DNA from: Pseudarthrobacter oxydans
GTDB taxonomy: Bacteria > Actinomycetota > Actinomycetes > Actinomycetales > Micrococcaceae
Direction: 5' to 3'
Length of the DNA stretch: 64,000 nucleotides
Assembly: GCF_034258515.1 (NCBI RefSeq)
Contig: NZ_CP139438.1
Location: 2,480,001 to 2,544,000 of the forward strand
Each line of letters begins with the position of its first letter. The first letter of the stretch is position 1. The translations under genes and the position numbers were made by a program. The notes under the pieces are model-generated. The model saw only the letters and a list, made by a program, of their open reading frames with translations, made no database searches and was not told where the DNA came from. Below are positions 35,748 to 46,500 of this stretch, piece by piece.

Positions 35748-38700
35748 GTGGAGCAAGACCGCTGGATCGAAGTAAGCGATTCGCAGTTCCCGCATGAGAT
35801 CGAGGGCCTTGCCTACCTCAGGAACAAGATCCCAGCGCAGAGCCCCTACCGAGTATGGAGCAACTTCGAGTTCCGGGACGGCCGCGGCGGCTGGCATGAA
35901 GTCGACGCTCTCTTACTCGGCCGTGGCGGCCTCCACCTCTTGGAGCTCAAGTATTATTCCGGCCGGCTGACCGGCAATGACACTCAGTGGCTCCGTGACG
36001 GTAGACGCGCTGAACCTTCTCCCCTTCTGCTAGCAAGGCGCAAGGCGCAGTACCTGGCCTCAAAGCTCAAAGACGCCCTCGCTGACTGGGCACGCGAAAA
36101 GGGCATTGGGTTCGACGAGGTGCGCGGCCTTGTCCCCTTCGTCAATCAGGCCGTATTCCTTCACCACCCGCGGTTTGTCAGCGAACTCCCCCCTTCCTCG
36201 GCGCTCGGTCTCTATGGACTCGATGAAGCGGAAGCTATCAGCCATCTTCCTGGCATCAGCGATCTCATTGGCCAGGAACCTCGTGCCAACGCTGCCATCG
36301 GTCAGAACCAGGAAGCGATCCTCGTAGATCTCATGGCGCGCATCGGCCTGGTCCAGCGCCGCGAACGCGAGGCGGGGTCGTGGATCATTGCAGACGGAGC
36401 CCTTGACGAGGGCCCGGGATGGCAAGACTGGAGCGGCTATCACAAGGTCTCCAAGCAGGAAACGGTCCGGATCCGTTTCCAGGTCACGCCGCCGGGAACA
36501 TCGCAGTCCGTAGCCAGCCGCAACTACAAGATCGCCGAACACGAGTTCCGGCTCATGAGTCGGCTTTCACATGACGGGCTCTTGAGGCCCCGCGATCTGG
36601 TCGACTCTGAGCTCGGGGTCGGATTGGTTTACGACTATTCCGATGGCATGCAGCGACTGGATCTCTGGCTCGCGGGGCAGCCTAACGGGCTGCCCTTGGA
36701 TCAGCGCTTGTCCATCATCCGTCAGCTGGCAGAAGCCCTAGACTACGCGCACCGTAACCAAGTGGTCCACCGTGGATTGAGTCCGAAGGCCGTCTGGGTC
36801 AAGACTGTTCACGGACAGCCCAAGGTCCTTATCGGCGACTGGCAAAGCGCTGGCCTAGCCTCAGGTCAGGTCCTCACCGGGCACGCCGCCGACGGCGTCA
36901 CTTCCTTGCTGGACCGCAGGCCGGACCCCAATCAGGCAGACGCGTGGCTGACCGAAGCTTTTGAAGCCCCAGAGGGACGCTGGCAACCGGAATCAGCAGA
37001 TCGTATCCGGGTGGACGTCTTTTCTCTTGGAGCCTTGGCTTACTTCATCCTCGCATCGCAACGTCCCGCTGATTCGTCGCTGGTCCTTGCGGAGCGCCTC
37101 CGGAACCAGCGTGGCCTGGACCTGTCCCTCGAGCTGCCCTCTATCTCGCCAAGCATCCGCGAAGCCGTGCTGGGTGCCACCAGGCCCGCCCCCGGCGAGC
37201 GGTTCGACGGCGTTGGTAAGTTCGTGGACGCCTTGTTCGATTCCTCCTCGCCCTCCGCCTTAGCAAGTGAGGACGTCGACGCCGTCGAGGCTGCTCCGGG
37301 CACGGTTTTGGCTGACGGACGATTTACTGTCGTTCGCCGGCTCGGGCGCGGCTCGACTGCGGTCGGGCTGCTGGTTAAAGACGCGGACGACGACGGCGCG
37401 CAGCGGGTGTTGAAGGTTGCGGTGGACGCGAAGGCGGCGCAACGGCTCCACGAAGAGGCCGCAGTGTTGCGTGCGCTGTCCGGTCCGCGCTTGGTCAAGA
37501 TTGTCGATGGGCCGCTCTCCCTCGGCGACCGCTCAGCCTTGCTGCTGGAGAGCGCTGGCGAGCAAACGCTCAGCGAGCTGCTGCGCGAGCGTAAACGTCT
37601 CTCCCTGGACCTGCTGGAAAGACTCGGCCGGGACCTCCTTGAGGCACTTGTCCAGCTGGACAAGGACGGTGTTGATCACCGCGACATCAAGCCAGGCAAC
37701 TTGGGCGTTCGGACGGAGCGCAGCGGCAAACACCTCGTACTGTTCGACTTCTCCCTGTCCCGTGCTGCGGCATCGGACATAGCTGCAGGCACCCCTCCCT
37801 ATCTGGATCCATTCCTCGGTGGCCTCCGCTCGCGGTTCGATTCCGCGGCGGAACGGTACGCCGCCGCCGTCGTACTGTTTGAAATGGCAACCGGCCACAC
37901 GCCGTTCTATGGTGACCCGCTTGCCAACCCCGCGTCCGTACCGGACGAAGCCACCATCGAGGCCCACGACTTCGACCGGGCCGTTGCCCCGCGCCTCGTC
38001 TCCTTCTTCCGCACGGCGCTGGCCCGCGAAGCCAAGCGACGCTATGACACCGCTACGGAGATGCTGGAAAACTGGCGGGCTGCGTTCCCGACAGATGCCA
38101 CCACCGCCCCGGAGAACTCGGATGAACTCGCGGCTGTGGCCACACCGGCCACCCCGCTGGAGCAGTCCGGCCTTTCGGCGCGCGCCCTCTCCGCCCTGGA
38201 ACCGCTCGGAGTCACCACGGTTGGGGAGCTCACGGCCGTCGACCCAATCCGGCTCAACGCCCTTCGGGGCGTTGCACTCGCCACCCGCCGGGAGGCTTCC
38301 GCGCGAGCAAGCCTCTGGCGGGAAAAGTTCGGAGAGAAGAAGCAGGGAAACCAGACGACCGCTCCGCTTCCCTCGGTGCTGGCCCTTGCCGAACAGCTCA
38401 TCGAGGCAGCTGGAACACGGAAGGCAGTGCAGTCCCGAGCTGCCGCCGGCCTGATCCTTGGCACCTACGGCGATGTGGACGCGTTTGCCACCCAGGCGCA
38501 GCTGGGTGCAAACCTGCCCAACCCTGTCACTGCGGCCGGCGCGAACCAGCTCGTCGGGAAACTCCAGACTTCCTGGGCCGAGGAACCACGCGTGCTGGGC
38601 TACCTGCGTCACCTGACCAGCGTGGTAAACCAACGCCTTGCTGCCCTTGGCGGGACGGCAACGGTCGACGAACTGGCCGCAGAAGTGCTCGCCCAGACCA

Positions 38701-39968
38701 CGATCGAGTCCGAGCGAACCGGCGAGAACGAACGCATCGCCCGAGGTCTCCTGCGGATCGTCATTGACCGTCAGCGGGCCCTCAAGCGCGCAGATGTCAA
38801 CGACGAACCCCTTGAACTGCGCCGGCGGGAGGGCAGCGCGCTGTTGATCGCCAGCGAGGCACCGTTGCTAGATGTGGCAGAACGACTGGGCCGTGAAGGC
38901 GATGCGCTGCTTGCGGAGTCGACGGCGCAGCCCGCCCTTGTTCCTGCCGAACGGGTCCAGCAGCGGCTGTCGGCGATACTCGACGCTGCAGGCATCGAAG
39001 AGCCTTTGCTGCGCGATAGGGTCCGGCTGGCCCGCTTGGCCGCCGCGCTGTCCCGTCATGCCGCAGCGTCCGGTTCCGGCGAGCTGCACCACCGGGATCT
39101 GTCCCAGGTCGAGGCGCTGGGGCTTGCCCTGCGCGGAGTGGCGGGGCCGCAGCGACTTTCGCCCCGCGAAATCGTGGACCGCGTGCGCGTCCGCTTCCCG
39201 GCCGTGCAGGGTCTTCCGACGTCAGGACGTCTCGCCGAGCTTCTCCGTGAGGCTGGCCTGGACCTGGTCCACGACCCCGATTCCGGGACATACGGTGCGC
39301 CCACCATTGTGGAACCATCACAGAGCAGTTCCTCACGTCTAGGCACAGGAACGCATGTCGGCGGCCTTGGGTCCGGCGCATACACCCCGGAGCAAAGGCT
39401 TACCGAAAGTGTCACCCTGCGGTCCTTCCTGGCGTTGGGTGCCCGCGCCGACCGCTGCGGCGCGCTGGCCGACCGGCTGGAAGCGGAGTTCAACGCGCAA
39501 CGGATCGATGTCACTGCACTGCTGCTGGACGAGCTGAAGTCCCTGAGCCTCCGGGAGGGTTTCCCGTCCTGGGAGGCGCTGGTGCGCGCGGACGCGCAGC
39601 CCGAGAATGACCGGGCTTCCCGCGGTGTGTCCGCAGCAGTGAAGCTGGCCGTGCCCGTTGTCGAGACGGCCATCGCGCAGGCGACTGCCGACGTTCCCGA
39701 ACAGGAATCCCGACCGGTCCTCATCGTCGAAGCTTCCCCCTTGGTCCGCTATGGACATGCCGATCTCATCCGGCGTTGGAGCGATCTGGCCACCCCCCGC
39801 GGCCAGGCGGTGTGGGTGATTCTGCCCCAGGTCGGAGCGAACCAAGGACCGCTGCTCGACGGCGCCTCGGTTCAGACCTCCCCTAACCAGTATCTCCGTG
39901 TCGAAACCGCCTGGATTGACGCCCAGACAGACCTCATCCCGGCAGCCGTCGAAGGAGCCACCGCATGA
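35748..39968 (+). CDS. pglW: BREX type 2 serine/threonine kinase PglW
   Basis: The 1406-residue protein begins with a NERD nuclease-related domain (about residues 20-130: 'WHEVDALLLGRGGLHLLELK'). Two kinase-like domains follow. In the first the loops are degenerate ('HRGLSPKA' near 340, 'GDW' instead of DFG). The second is intact: glycine loop 'LGRGSTAVGL', 'VLKVAVD' lysine, 'HRDIKPGN' near 644, 'DFS', 'GTPPYLDPF'. A helix-hairpin-helix segment ('LSALEPLGVTTVGELTAVD') and a long helical tail complete it. Known PglW is a self-phosphorylating kinase needed for Pgl phage defence. GTG 35748 is preferred (GGGGGA five bases upstream) over ATGs at 35715 and 35727. The stop overlaps pglX by four bases. 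Confidence 0.94.
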   Translation: MEQDRWIEVSDSQFPHEIEGLAYLRNKIPAQSPYRVWSNFEFRDGRGGWHEVDALLLGRGGLHLLELKYYSGRLTGNDTQWLRDGRRAEPSPLLLARRKAQYLASKLKDALADWAREKGIGFDEVRGLVPFVNQAVFLHHPRFVSELPPSSALGLYGLDEAEAISHLPGISDLIGQEPRANAAIGQNQEAILVDLMARIGLVQRREREAGSWIIADGALDEGPGWQDWSGYHKVSKQETVRIRFQVTPPGTSQSVASRNYKIAEHEFRLMSRLSHDGLLRPRDLVDSELGVGLVYDYSDGMQRLDLWLAGQPNGLPLDQRLSIIRQLAEALDYAHRNQVVHRGLSPKAVWVKTVHGQPKVLIGDWQSAGLASGQVLTGHAADGVTSLLDRRPDPNQADAWLTEAFEAPEGRWQPESADRIRVDVFSLGALAYFILASQRPADSSLVLAERLRNQRGLDLSLELPSISPSIREAVLGATRPAPGERFDGVGKFVDALFDSSSPSALASEDVDAVEAAPGTVLADGRFTVVRRLGRGSTAVGLLVKDADDDGAQRVLKVAVDAKAAQRLHEEAAVLRALSGPRLVKIVDGPLSLGDRSALLLESAGEQTLSELLRERKRLSLDLLERLGRDLLEALVQLDKDGVDHRDIKPGNLGVRTERSGKHLVLFDFSLSRAAASDIAAGTPPYLDPFLGGLRSRFDSAAERYAAAVVLFEMATGHTPFYGDPLANPASVPDEATIEAHDFDRAVAPRLVSFFRTALAREAKRRYDTATEMLENWRAAFPTDATTAPENSDELAAVATPATPLEQSGLSARALSALEPLGVTTVGELTAVDPIRLNALRGVALATRREASARASLWREKFGEKKQGNQTTAPLPSVLALAEQLIEAAGTRKAVQSRAAAGLILGTYGDVDAFATQAQLGANLPNPVTAAGANQLVGKLQTSWAEEPRVLGYLRHLTSVVNQRLAALGGTATVDELAAEVLAQTTIESERTGENERIARGLLRIVIDRQRALKRADVNDEPLELRRREGSALLIASEAPLLDVAERLGREGDALLAESTAQPALVPAERVQQRLSAILDAAGIEEPLLRDRVRLARLAAALSRHAAASGSGELHHRDLSQVEALGLALRGVAGPQRLSPREIVDRVRVRFPAVQGLPTSGRLAELLREAGLDLVHDPDSGTYGAPTIVEPSQSSSSRLGTGTHVGGLGSGAYTPEQRLTESVTLRSFLALGARADRCGALADRLEAEFNAQRIDVTALLLDELKSLSLREGFPSWEALVRADAQPENDRASRGVSAAVKLAVPVVETAIAQATADVPEQESRPVLIVEASPLVRYGHADLIRRWSDLATPRGQAVWVILPQVGANQGPLLDGASVQTSPNQYLRVETAWIDAQTDLIPAAVEGATA

Positions 39969-42900
39969 CCATTGGCAAGGAACTCACCCCCAAGCTGCAG
40001 AAGCTGGTACTCCGGGTCGAAGACGACCTGCGCGCCAGGCTGGAAGAAGATCGGGAGCTCAAAGCCAAGTGGCAGTCCGAGCATGCGGAGGCCCTGCGCG
40101 CCGAGCGCACCTCCTCCGCCTGGGTCAGCTGGCGTGACGACCGCATCACCCAGGCTGCCGTCGGCTGGGTCCTCACCACGGTTTTCCTGCGCTTCTGCGA
40201 GGACAATGCATTGCTCTCCAAGGTCTGGATCTCCGGTCCCGGCGCCCGCCGCCAGGAAGCGTTCGACGCCGAAAACGCCTACTTCCGCGCCCACCCCGAA
40301 AACACGTGGCGCGAATGGATTCTGGAAGGCATTACCCACCTGCGGTCCTTCCCGGCCACCGCTGCCCTGGTCGACGAACACGCCGCACTCTGGCAGGTCT
40401 CCCCGTCCGGTGCCATGGCCAAGGAAATCCTGGACTTCTGGCGCGCCACCGACGAGGCAGGCGTCCCGGTCTACGACTTCCAGGATGGCGAACTTTCCAC
40501 CCGCTTCCTGGGCGACCTTTACCAGGACCTCTCTGAATACGCGAAGAAGACCTTCGCACTGCTCCAGACCCCCGAGTTCGTCGAGGAATTCATCCTCGAC
40601 CAAACCCTTACCCCTGCGTTGGCCGAGCGCCCGCTGGAAGGGTTCAAGCTCATCGACCCCACCTGCGGCTCCGGGCACTTCCTTCTTGGCGGATTCCAGC
40701 GGCTGCTATCAGCGTGGGACTCCAAGGCACCGAACCTGGAAGCCCGCGACCGCGTTCAAAAGGCACTCAACGCGATCCACGGCGTGGACCTCAATCCCTT
40801 TGCGGTGGCCATCGCCCGCTTCCGGCTCACCATCGCCGCACTTCAGGCTACGGACGAGCTCGATCTGGAGCGGGCTCCCGACTTCAGCTTCCACTTGGCC
40901 GTCGGCGACTCGCTGCTGCATGGACGGGCGCAGCGCGAGTTCCGATTTGAGGGCTTCGACGCCGATGCGGAGTTATCCGGATTCGCATACGCCACCGAGG
41001 ACCTCGAACAGCTCAAGCGGATCCTAAGGCCAGGTCAGTACGACGTGGTGGTAGGCAATCCGCCCTACATCACGGTTAAGGACAAGACCCTTAACGCGGC
41101 TTACCGCAAGCTGTACAAGACGTGTAAGGGAACTTATGCCTTGTCCGTGCCGTTCATGGAGCGGTTCTTTGGTTTGGCCAAACACGGTACCGATTCCCAG
41201 CCCGCGGGCTGGACGGGCCAGATCACCTCGAACTCCTTCATGAAACGAGAGTTCGGGTCCAAGATCATCGAGGAGTACCTCACTCGGCAGGACCTGCGTC
41301 TGGTCGTGGACACTTCCGGCGCTTACATCCCCGGCCACGGCACCCCGACGGTCATCCTTGTTGGCCGGCACCAACACCCCGTCAGCCAGACAGTGCGTGC
41401 CGTCCTAGGCGTGCAGGGGGAACCGGGGCAGCCCTCGGACCCGGCCAACGGGATAGTATGGCGAGCAATCACAGACCACATCGATATGCCCGGACACAAT
41501 GACCAATGGATTTCCGTTGCCGACCTTCCCCGTCGTAGCTTCGCCACCCATCCGTGGAGCTTAACGGGCGGTGGGGCCACGGCCCTGATGGATGCGATTT
41601 CGCTATCTGCCAACCAGGCCCTGGGAGATGTGAGCAAAGAGATCGGCTTTGCTGCCGTAACTCGTGAAGATGAAGCCTACTTAGTAGGGGAGGCGACCCT
41701 TCGCCGAAAAAGGATCGCAAAAGAGAATATGCTGCCGCTTGTCGCCGGGGAGGTAGTTCGTGATTGGCGAGTTAGTGATGCTGTTGTAGCACTTTGGCCC
41801 TACGACGCCTCAACGCTGAAGGGCCACGCCGATTCGCACATATTGAAGTTTCTTTGGCCCTACAGATCCATGCTGGCGTCCCGAGTTGCGTACGGCTTGA
41901 CGCAGATCGAACGTGGGCTTGAGTGGTACGAGTACTCGATGTTTTTCGACAAGCGTTATCGAATCCCCCTCTCCATTACGTTCGCGTTCGTCGCGACGCA
42001 TAACCATTTTGTACTCGACCGCGGGGGGAAAGTTTTCAAACAGTCCGCCCCCGTGATCAAGCTGCCAGAGGGAGCCTCGGAGGATGAACACCTTGCCCTA
42101 CTCGGCGTCCTCAATTCCTCGACCGCTTGCTTCTGGCTAAAACAGAACAGCTACCCAAAAGGCGGCGATCCTGTTGGAAACGATGGCGCGCGCGTCTCGC
42201 AGCAGCCATGGTCGGACCGTTACGAATTCACGGGCACAACACTGCAGGACTTTCCGCTGCCTTCATCGATGCCGCTGAGCCGGGGTCGGCACCTCGATGA
42301 GCTCGCGCAATCTATAGCAGCAGTATCTCCCTCCTCTTGCGTGGAGACCGCGCATCCGACAGCTTCTGCACTGTCGGATGCCCGGAAGTTGGCCCAGAAT
42401 CTCCTTGGTCAGATGGTGGCGGCCCAGGAGGAATTGGACTGGGAGACGTACCGCCTTTATGGACTGATCGATGAGGACCTGACCTACAAGTGTGAATCGT
42501 TGCCGGCGCTCGAGCTTGGACAGCGGGTCTTCGAAATCGTGCTGGCACGACAGATCGCCAACGGCACCACTTCGTCCGCATGGTTCTCCCGCCACGGCTC
42601 CACACAGGTCACCGAGATCCCTCCCGAATGGCCGGCAGACTACCGAGAACTTGTAGAGCGCCGGCTCGGTGTCATCGAAACCAACCCCAACATTCGGTTC
42701 CTCGAGAAGCCCGAGTTCAAGCGGCGCTGGGCAACCGAGCCGTGGGACAAGCAGCAGGAACAGGCCCTGCGCGGCTGGCTTCTGGACAGGCTGGAAGTTC
42801 CCTCCTTCTGGTTCGACGCGCAGGACCGCCCGACGGCGCGCAGCCTCTCCCAGCTGGCCGACATGGTATCCCGCGACGCTGACCTAGTCAGCGTTTTGGC

Positions 42901-43528
42901 GCTGTGGGACGGAACTATCGACGTCGACGTCTCCAAGGCCCTCACCAGGCTGCTGACCGACGAAGCTGTCCCTTATCTGGCCGCCCAGCGGCTCAAGGAA
43001 CCCGGCTTGCGCAAGCGCGAAGCGTGGGGGGAAACCTGGGAGCTGCAGCGGCGGGAAGACAATGGCGAAAAAGTCGGCAAGATCCCAGTTCCGCCTAAAT
43101 ACACCACTGCAGACTTTCGGAACACGTCCTGGTGGCAAGCCCGCGGAAAACTCGACCTGCCCAAGGAACGGTTCATCCTGTACCCGGACGCGGGACGTTC
43201 TACTGACCCGACGTTGCTGCTCGGCTGGGCGGGGTGGGACCACGTCCAGCAGTTCCTCGTTCTGGCCACCATCATGGATGAACGGATCGCCGAAGGTTCG
43301 GAAGATGCTCAGCTGATCCCACTGATAGCCGGTATGGCGGAAGTACTGCCATGGGTGGAGCAGTGGCATGGCGATCTGGATCCGAACTTCGGCATGAGCA
43401 TGGCCGAGTTCTGTTCCGGACAATTGGAGGAACGGATGACCCAGCTCAATGTCTCGAACACCGATCTGAAGGCATGGCGTCCTGCCACGGCCACCCGCGG
43501 CCGCCGTGCCGTCAAGGAGAACGCATGA
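39965..43528 (+). CDS. pglX: BREX type 2 adenine-specific DNA methyltransferase PglX
   Basis: The 1187-residue protein is the site-specific N6-adenine methylase that marks host DNA so the BREX machinery spares it. The SAM-binding motif 'DPTCGSGHF' is at residues 231-239, followed by the catalytic 'NPPYIT' near residue 364. A large C-terminal target-recognition/accessory region runs from about 450 to 1187. It begins within the pglW stop (ATGA) and ends within the pglY start (ATGA). No frameshift or homopolymer phase-variation tract was noticed. Confidence 0.96.
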   Translation: MTIGKELTPKLQKLVLRVEDDLRARLEEDRELKAKWQSEHAEALRAERTSSAWVSWRDDRITQAAVGWVLTTVFLRFCEDNALLSKVWISGPGARRQEAFDAENAYFRAHPENTWREWILEGITHLRSFPATAALVDEHAALWQVSPSGAMAKEILDFWRATDEAGVPVYDFQDGELSTRFLGDLYQDLSEYAKKTFALLQTPEFVEEFILDQTLTPALAERPLEGFKLIDPTCGSGHFLLGGFQRLLSAWDSKAPNLEARDRVQKALNAIHGVDLNPFAVAIARFRLTIAALQATDELDLERAPDFSFHLAVGDSLLHGRAQREFRFEGFDADAELSGFAYATEDLEQLKRILRPGQYDVVVGNPPYITVKDKTLNAAYRKLYKTCKGTYALSVPFMERFFGLAKHGTDSQPAGWTGQITSNSFMKREFGSKIIEEYLTRQDLRLVVDTSGAYIPGHGTPTVILVGRHQHPVSQTVRAVLGVQGEPGQPSDPANGIVWRAITDHIDMPGHNDQWISVADLPRRSFATHPWSLTGGGATALMDAISLSANQALGDVSKEIGFAAVTREDEAYLVGEATLRRKRIAKENMLPLVAGEVVRDWRVSDAVVALWPYDASTLKGHADSHILKFLWPYRSMLASRVAYGLTQIERGLEWYEYSMFFDKRYRIPLSITFAFVATHNHFVLDRGGKVFKQSAPVIKLPEGASEDEHLALLGVLNSSTACFWLKQNSYPKGGDPVGNDGARVSQQPWSDRYEFTGTTLQDFPLPSSMPLSRGRHLDELAQSIAAVSPSSCVETAHPTASALSDARKLAQNLLGQMVAAQEELDWETYRLYGLIDEDLTYKCESLPALELGQRVFEIVLARQIANGTTSSAWFSRHGSTQVTEIPPEWPADYRELVERRLGVIETNPNIRFLEKPEFKRRWATEPWDKQQEQALRGWLLDRLEVPSFWFDAQDRPTARSLSQLADMVSRDADLVSVLALWDGTIDVDVSKALTRLLTDEAVPYLAAQRLKEPGLRKREAWGETWELQRREDNGEKVGKIPVPPKYTTADFRNTSWWQARGKLDLPKERFILYPDAGRSTDPTLLLGWAGWDHVQQFLVLATIMDERIAEGSEDAQLIPLIAGMAEVLPWVEQWHGDLDPNFGMSMAEFCSGQLEERMTQLNVSNTDLKAWRPATATRGRRAVKENA

Positions 43529-46500
43529 CCATCCTGCTTCGCAACGTCTTCGACATTCCTGAACGCGCGGGCGTGGAGGACTATGTCCTCCGCCTCACCG
43601 ACGCCGTCAGCGGCGACGGCGCCCGGCACGCCCTCGACGACTATGTAGTCACGCCATCTTTGGTCGAGGCGTTCGATTCCGCAATGGGACTAGTGTCCAA
43701 CGCGCTCACCACGGGCATCAACCGCGGGGCGTTCCTGACCGGGTCCTTCGGCTCTGGTAAGTCCCACTTCATGGCTGTCCTTCACGCGCTGCTGCGTCAT
43801 GATCCGAAGGCACGTTCAGTAGCGGAGCTGCAGGAAACCGTGGCCCGCCATGACTCCGTCTTGTCCGGCCGGAATATTCTGCCGCTGGCCTTCCATTTCT
43901 TGGACGGCAAGTCGATGGAACAAGTCATCTTCGACGCCTACGTCCGCCATATCCAAGTCGCGCACAATGGTACATCCTTGCCCGCCCTCTTCGCGTCCGA
44001 CGCACTCCTTGAGGACGCCGAGAATCTGCGACAGCAGATCGGAGACGATGCGTTCCTTCAGGGCCTGGGCGGCGGGCAGGTCGACGATGAGTTCGATGAA
44101 TTTTCCGGCTTACTCGGCTCAAGCGGCTGGGGGCTCGACCGCTATAAGACTGCTCTCACCGCGCCGGCTCAGAGCGTAGAGCGACAGTCGCTTGTCAGCG
44201 CCCTGGTCGGGACGTACTTCAAGGCCTACGTACGCTCCGGTGAGTACGTGGATCTGGACACAGGCCTCGCCGCCATGTCTGCACACGCCAAGTCGCTGGG
44301 GTACGACGCCGTCGTCCTGTTCCTCGATGAACTGGTCCTCTGGCTTGCCTTCGGCATGCATGAACCGGAGTTTTTCCGCCGGGAATCGCAGAAGCTGACT
44401 AAATTAGTGGAGGGCTCCTACGGGAGCCTTGAGGCCCCGCTGGTCTCCTTTGTGGCCAGGCAGATGGACCTGCGTAAGTGGTTCGCCGACGCCGGTGCCA
44501 ACGGTGTCCAGCAGGAGGCGCTCGAATCCGCGTTCCGGCACCAGGAGGGACGCTTCGCAAAGATCGAACTGGGCGATGACAACCTCCCGTTCGTCGCCAG
44601 CAAGCGCCTCCTGAAGCCCACGGACGACTCCGCCAGACAGTCCGTAGACGATGCCTTCACCCGGCTGGACCGCAACCCTAAAGTCTGGGACGTGCTGCTT
44701 GACGGGGTCAATTCCGATGACCAGCACCGTGGTTCGGATGAGAAAGCCTTCCGGCTCACCTACCCGTTTGCCCCCGCCTTGGTCTCCACCTTGCGTTCCC
44801 TGGCCAGCGTCATGCAGCGCGACCGCACCGCACTGAAAGTCATGCAGCAGATGCTGGTTGACCGTCGGAACACGATGAGCATCGAGGAGGTCATACCCGT
44901 AGGCGACAGTTTCGATTACATCGTCAAGGGTCAGGCCGGGGCCGCCCTCGACGCGCAGGCTGCGGCGCTCTTCCGATCCGCCACCCAGCTGTACCAGGAC
45001 AAGCTGCTGCCCAAGCTTCTCTCGACCCACCACCTTGCCGCTGCCGACCTGCAGGACCAGTCCCGGCTGACTCCGGCATTTCGCGCGGACGACCGACTCG
45101 CCAAGACGCTACTGCTCTCCGCTGTCGCTCCCAACGTCCCCGCCCTGAAGGCGCTGACGGCGGCCCGGCTCGCTTCGCTGAACCACGGATCCATCGCTTC
45201 CCCGCTGCCCGGCGGAGAGGCCAACATTGTGCTGGCCAAGGTCAAGAACTGGTCCCGTGAGGTGCCCGAAATCCATGTGGGCTCGGAACCGCTGAACCCC
45301 ATCATCCGGGTCCAACTGTCTAATGTGGACTACGAGTCAATCGTGGAGAAAGCCAAAGGCGAAGACAACCCCGGGCGCCAGCGTGAGCTTATCCGCAAGC
45401 TGGTAGCCGAAGGGCTCGGCCTGGAACTCGGCGACCCCGATGCATGGAACGTTTACCGGCACCCGGTGGTTTGGCGCGGCTCCAAACGCGAGGTCGAACT
45501 GGTCTTCGGCAATGTGCGCGATGCAGGCTGGCTCACAGACGAGCATTTCCGTGCAGGGGCCGGCGCCTGGCGCTTCGTCGTCGACCACCCCTTCGATGAA
45601 CAACAGCACACCGCCACCGAGGACATCGAGCGCATCGAAAACTTGCGCGCCCGCAATTTCACCTCGCGAACGGTCGTCTGGCTACCCCGCTTCCTCTCGT
45701 CAGATTCGATGCGTGACTTGCGCCGGCTCGTGGTTCTCGACTGGTTGTTGGAAGGCACCGGAGACCGGTGGAACAGCCACGCCAATCACCTCAGTGAAGT
45801 CGACCGCCAACAGGCCCGCGGCATCCTCGAATCTCAGCAAGCGGCCCTGCGCGAGGGCTTGCTACGTATCATCCAGCAGGCTTACGGAGCAGCGACCCCC
45901 GCACCCGGGGCCCTGCTCGAAGATCCCGCGCACGTGGAGGTCCTGTACTCCCTGGACCCGGAGTACGTGCCGCAGCCCCCTGTCGGGGCCACCCTCGGGG
46001 CAGGTTTCAGGCAGTTAGTGAATCGTGCTTTCGAATCCGCTTACCCGGGCCACCCTCGCTTCGAGCCGGAGGACACCGAGGTCAGGGTTGCCGACCTCAA
46101 GGCGGTTGCCGCCGCGCTTGAGGCCGCCGCTGCCGATCCTGAAGGCCGCGCCCCCTACCCGGGAGATGCCCGGACAGTCCGCAGGATCGCCAACCCTTTA
46201 GAAGTCGGGCTCGCAGGAGAAACTCATTTCCTCTTCGGTGACGGCCGCTTCGGACCGTGGGGTGCCGCGCTTGAGCGAGGGCTCTCCCGCGCCGGCATAG
46301 GCAATGACGACCCCGTCACCGTTTCGAAGCTGCGCGAAATCATCGCCGGAGTCGAACCGGCACATGGGCTGCGCAACGAGGTCTCGGACCTGATCGTCAT
46401 CGCGTGGGGTTTGTTGCGCCAGCGTGCCTGGTTCAACCATGGCGGAGCCTTATCCGCCACCCCACCGCCTGGTTCGCTCCAGCCCAGCATGGAGCTGCGC

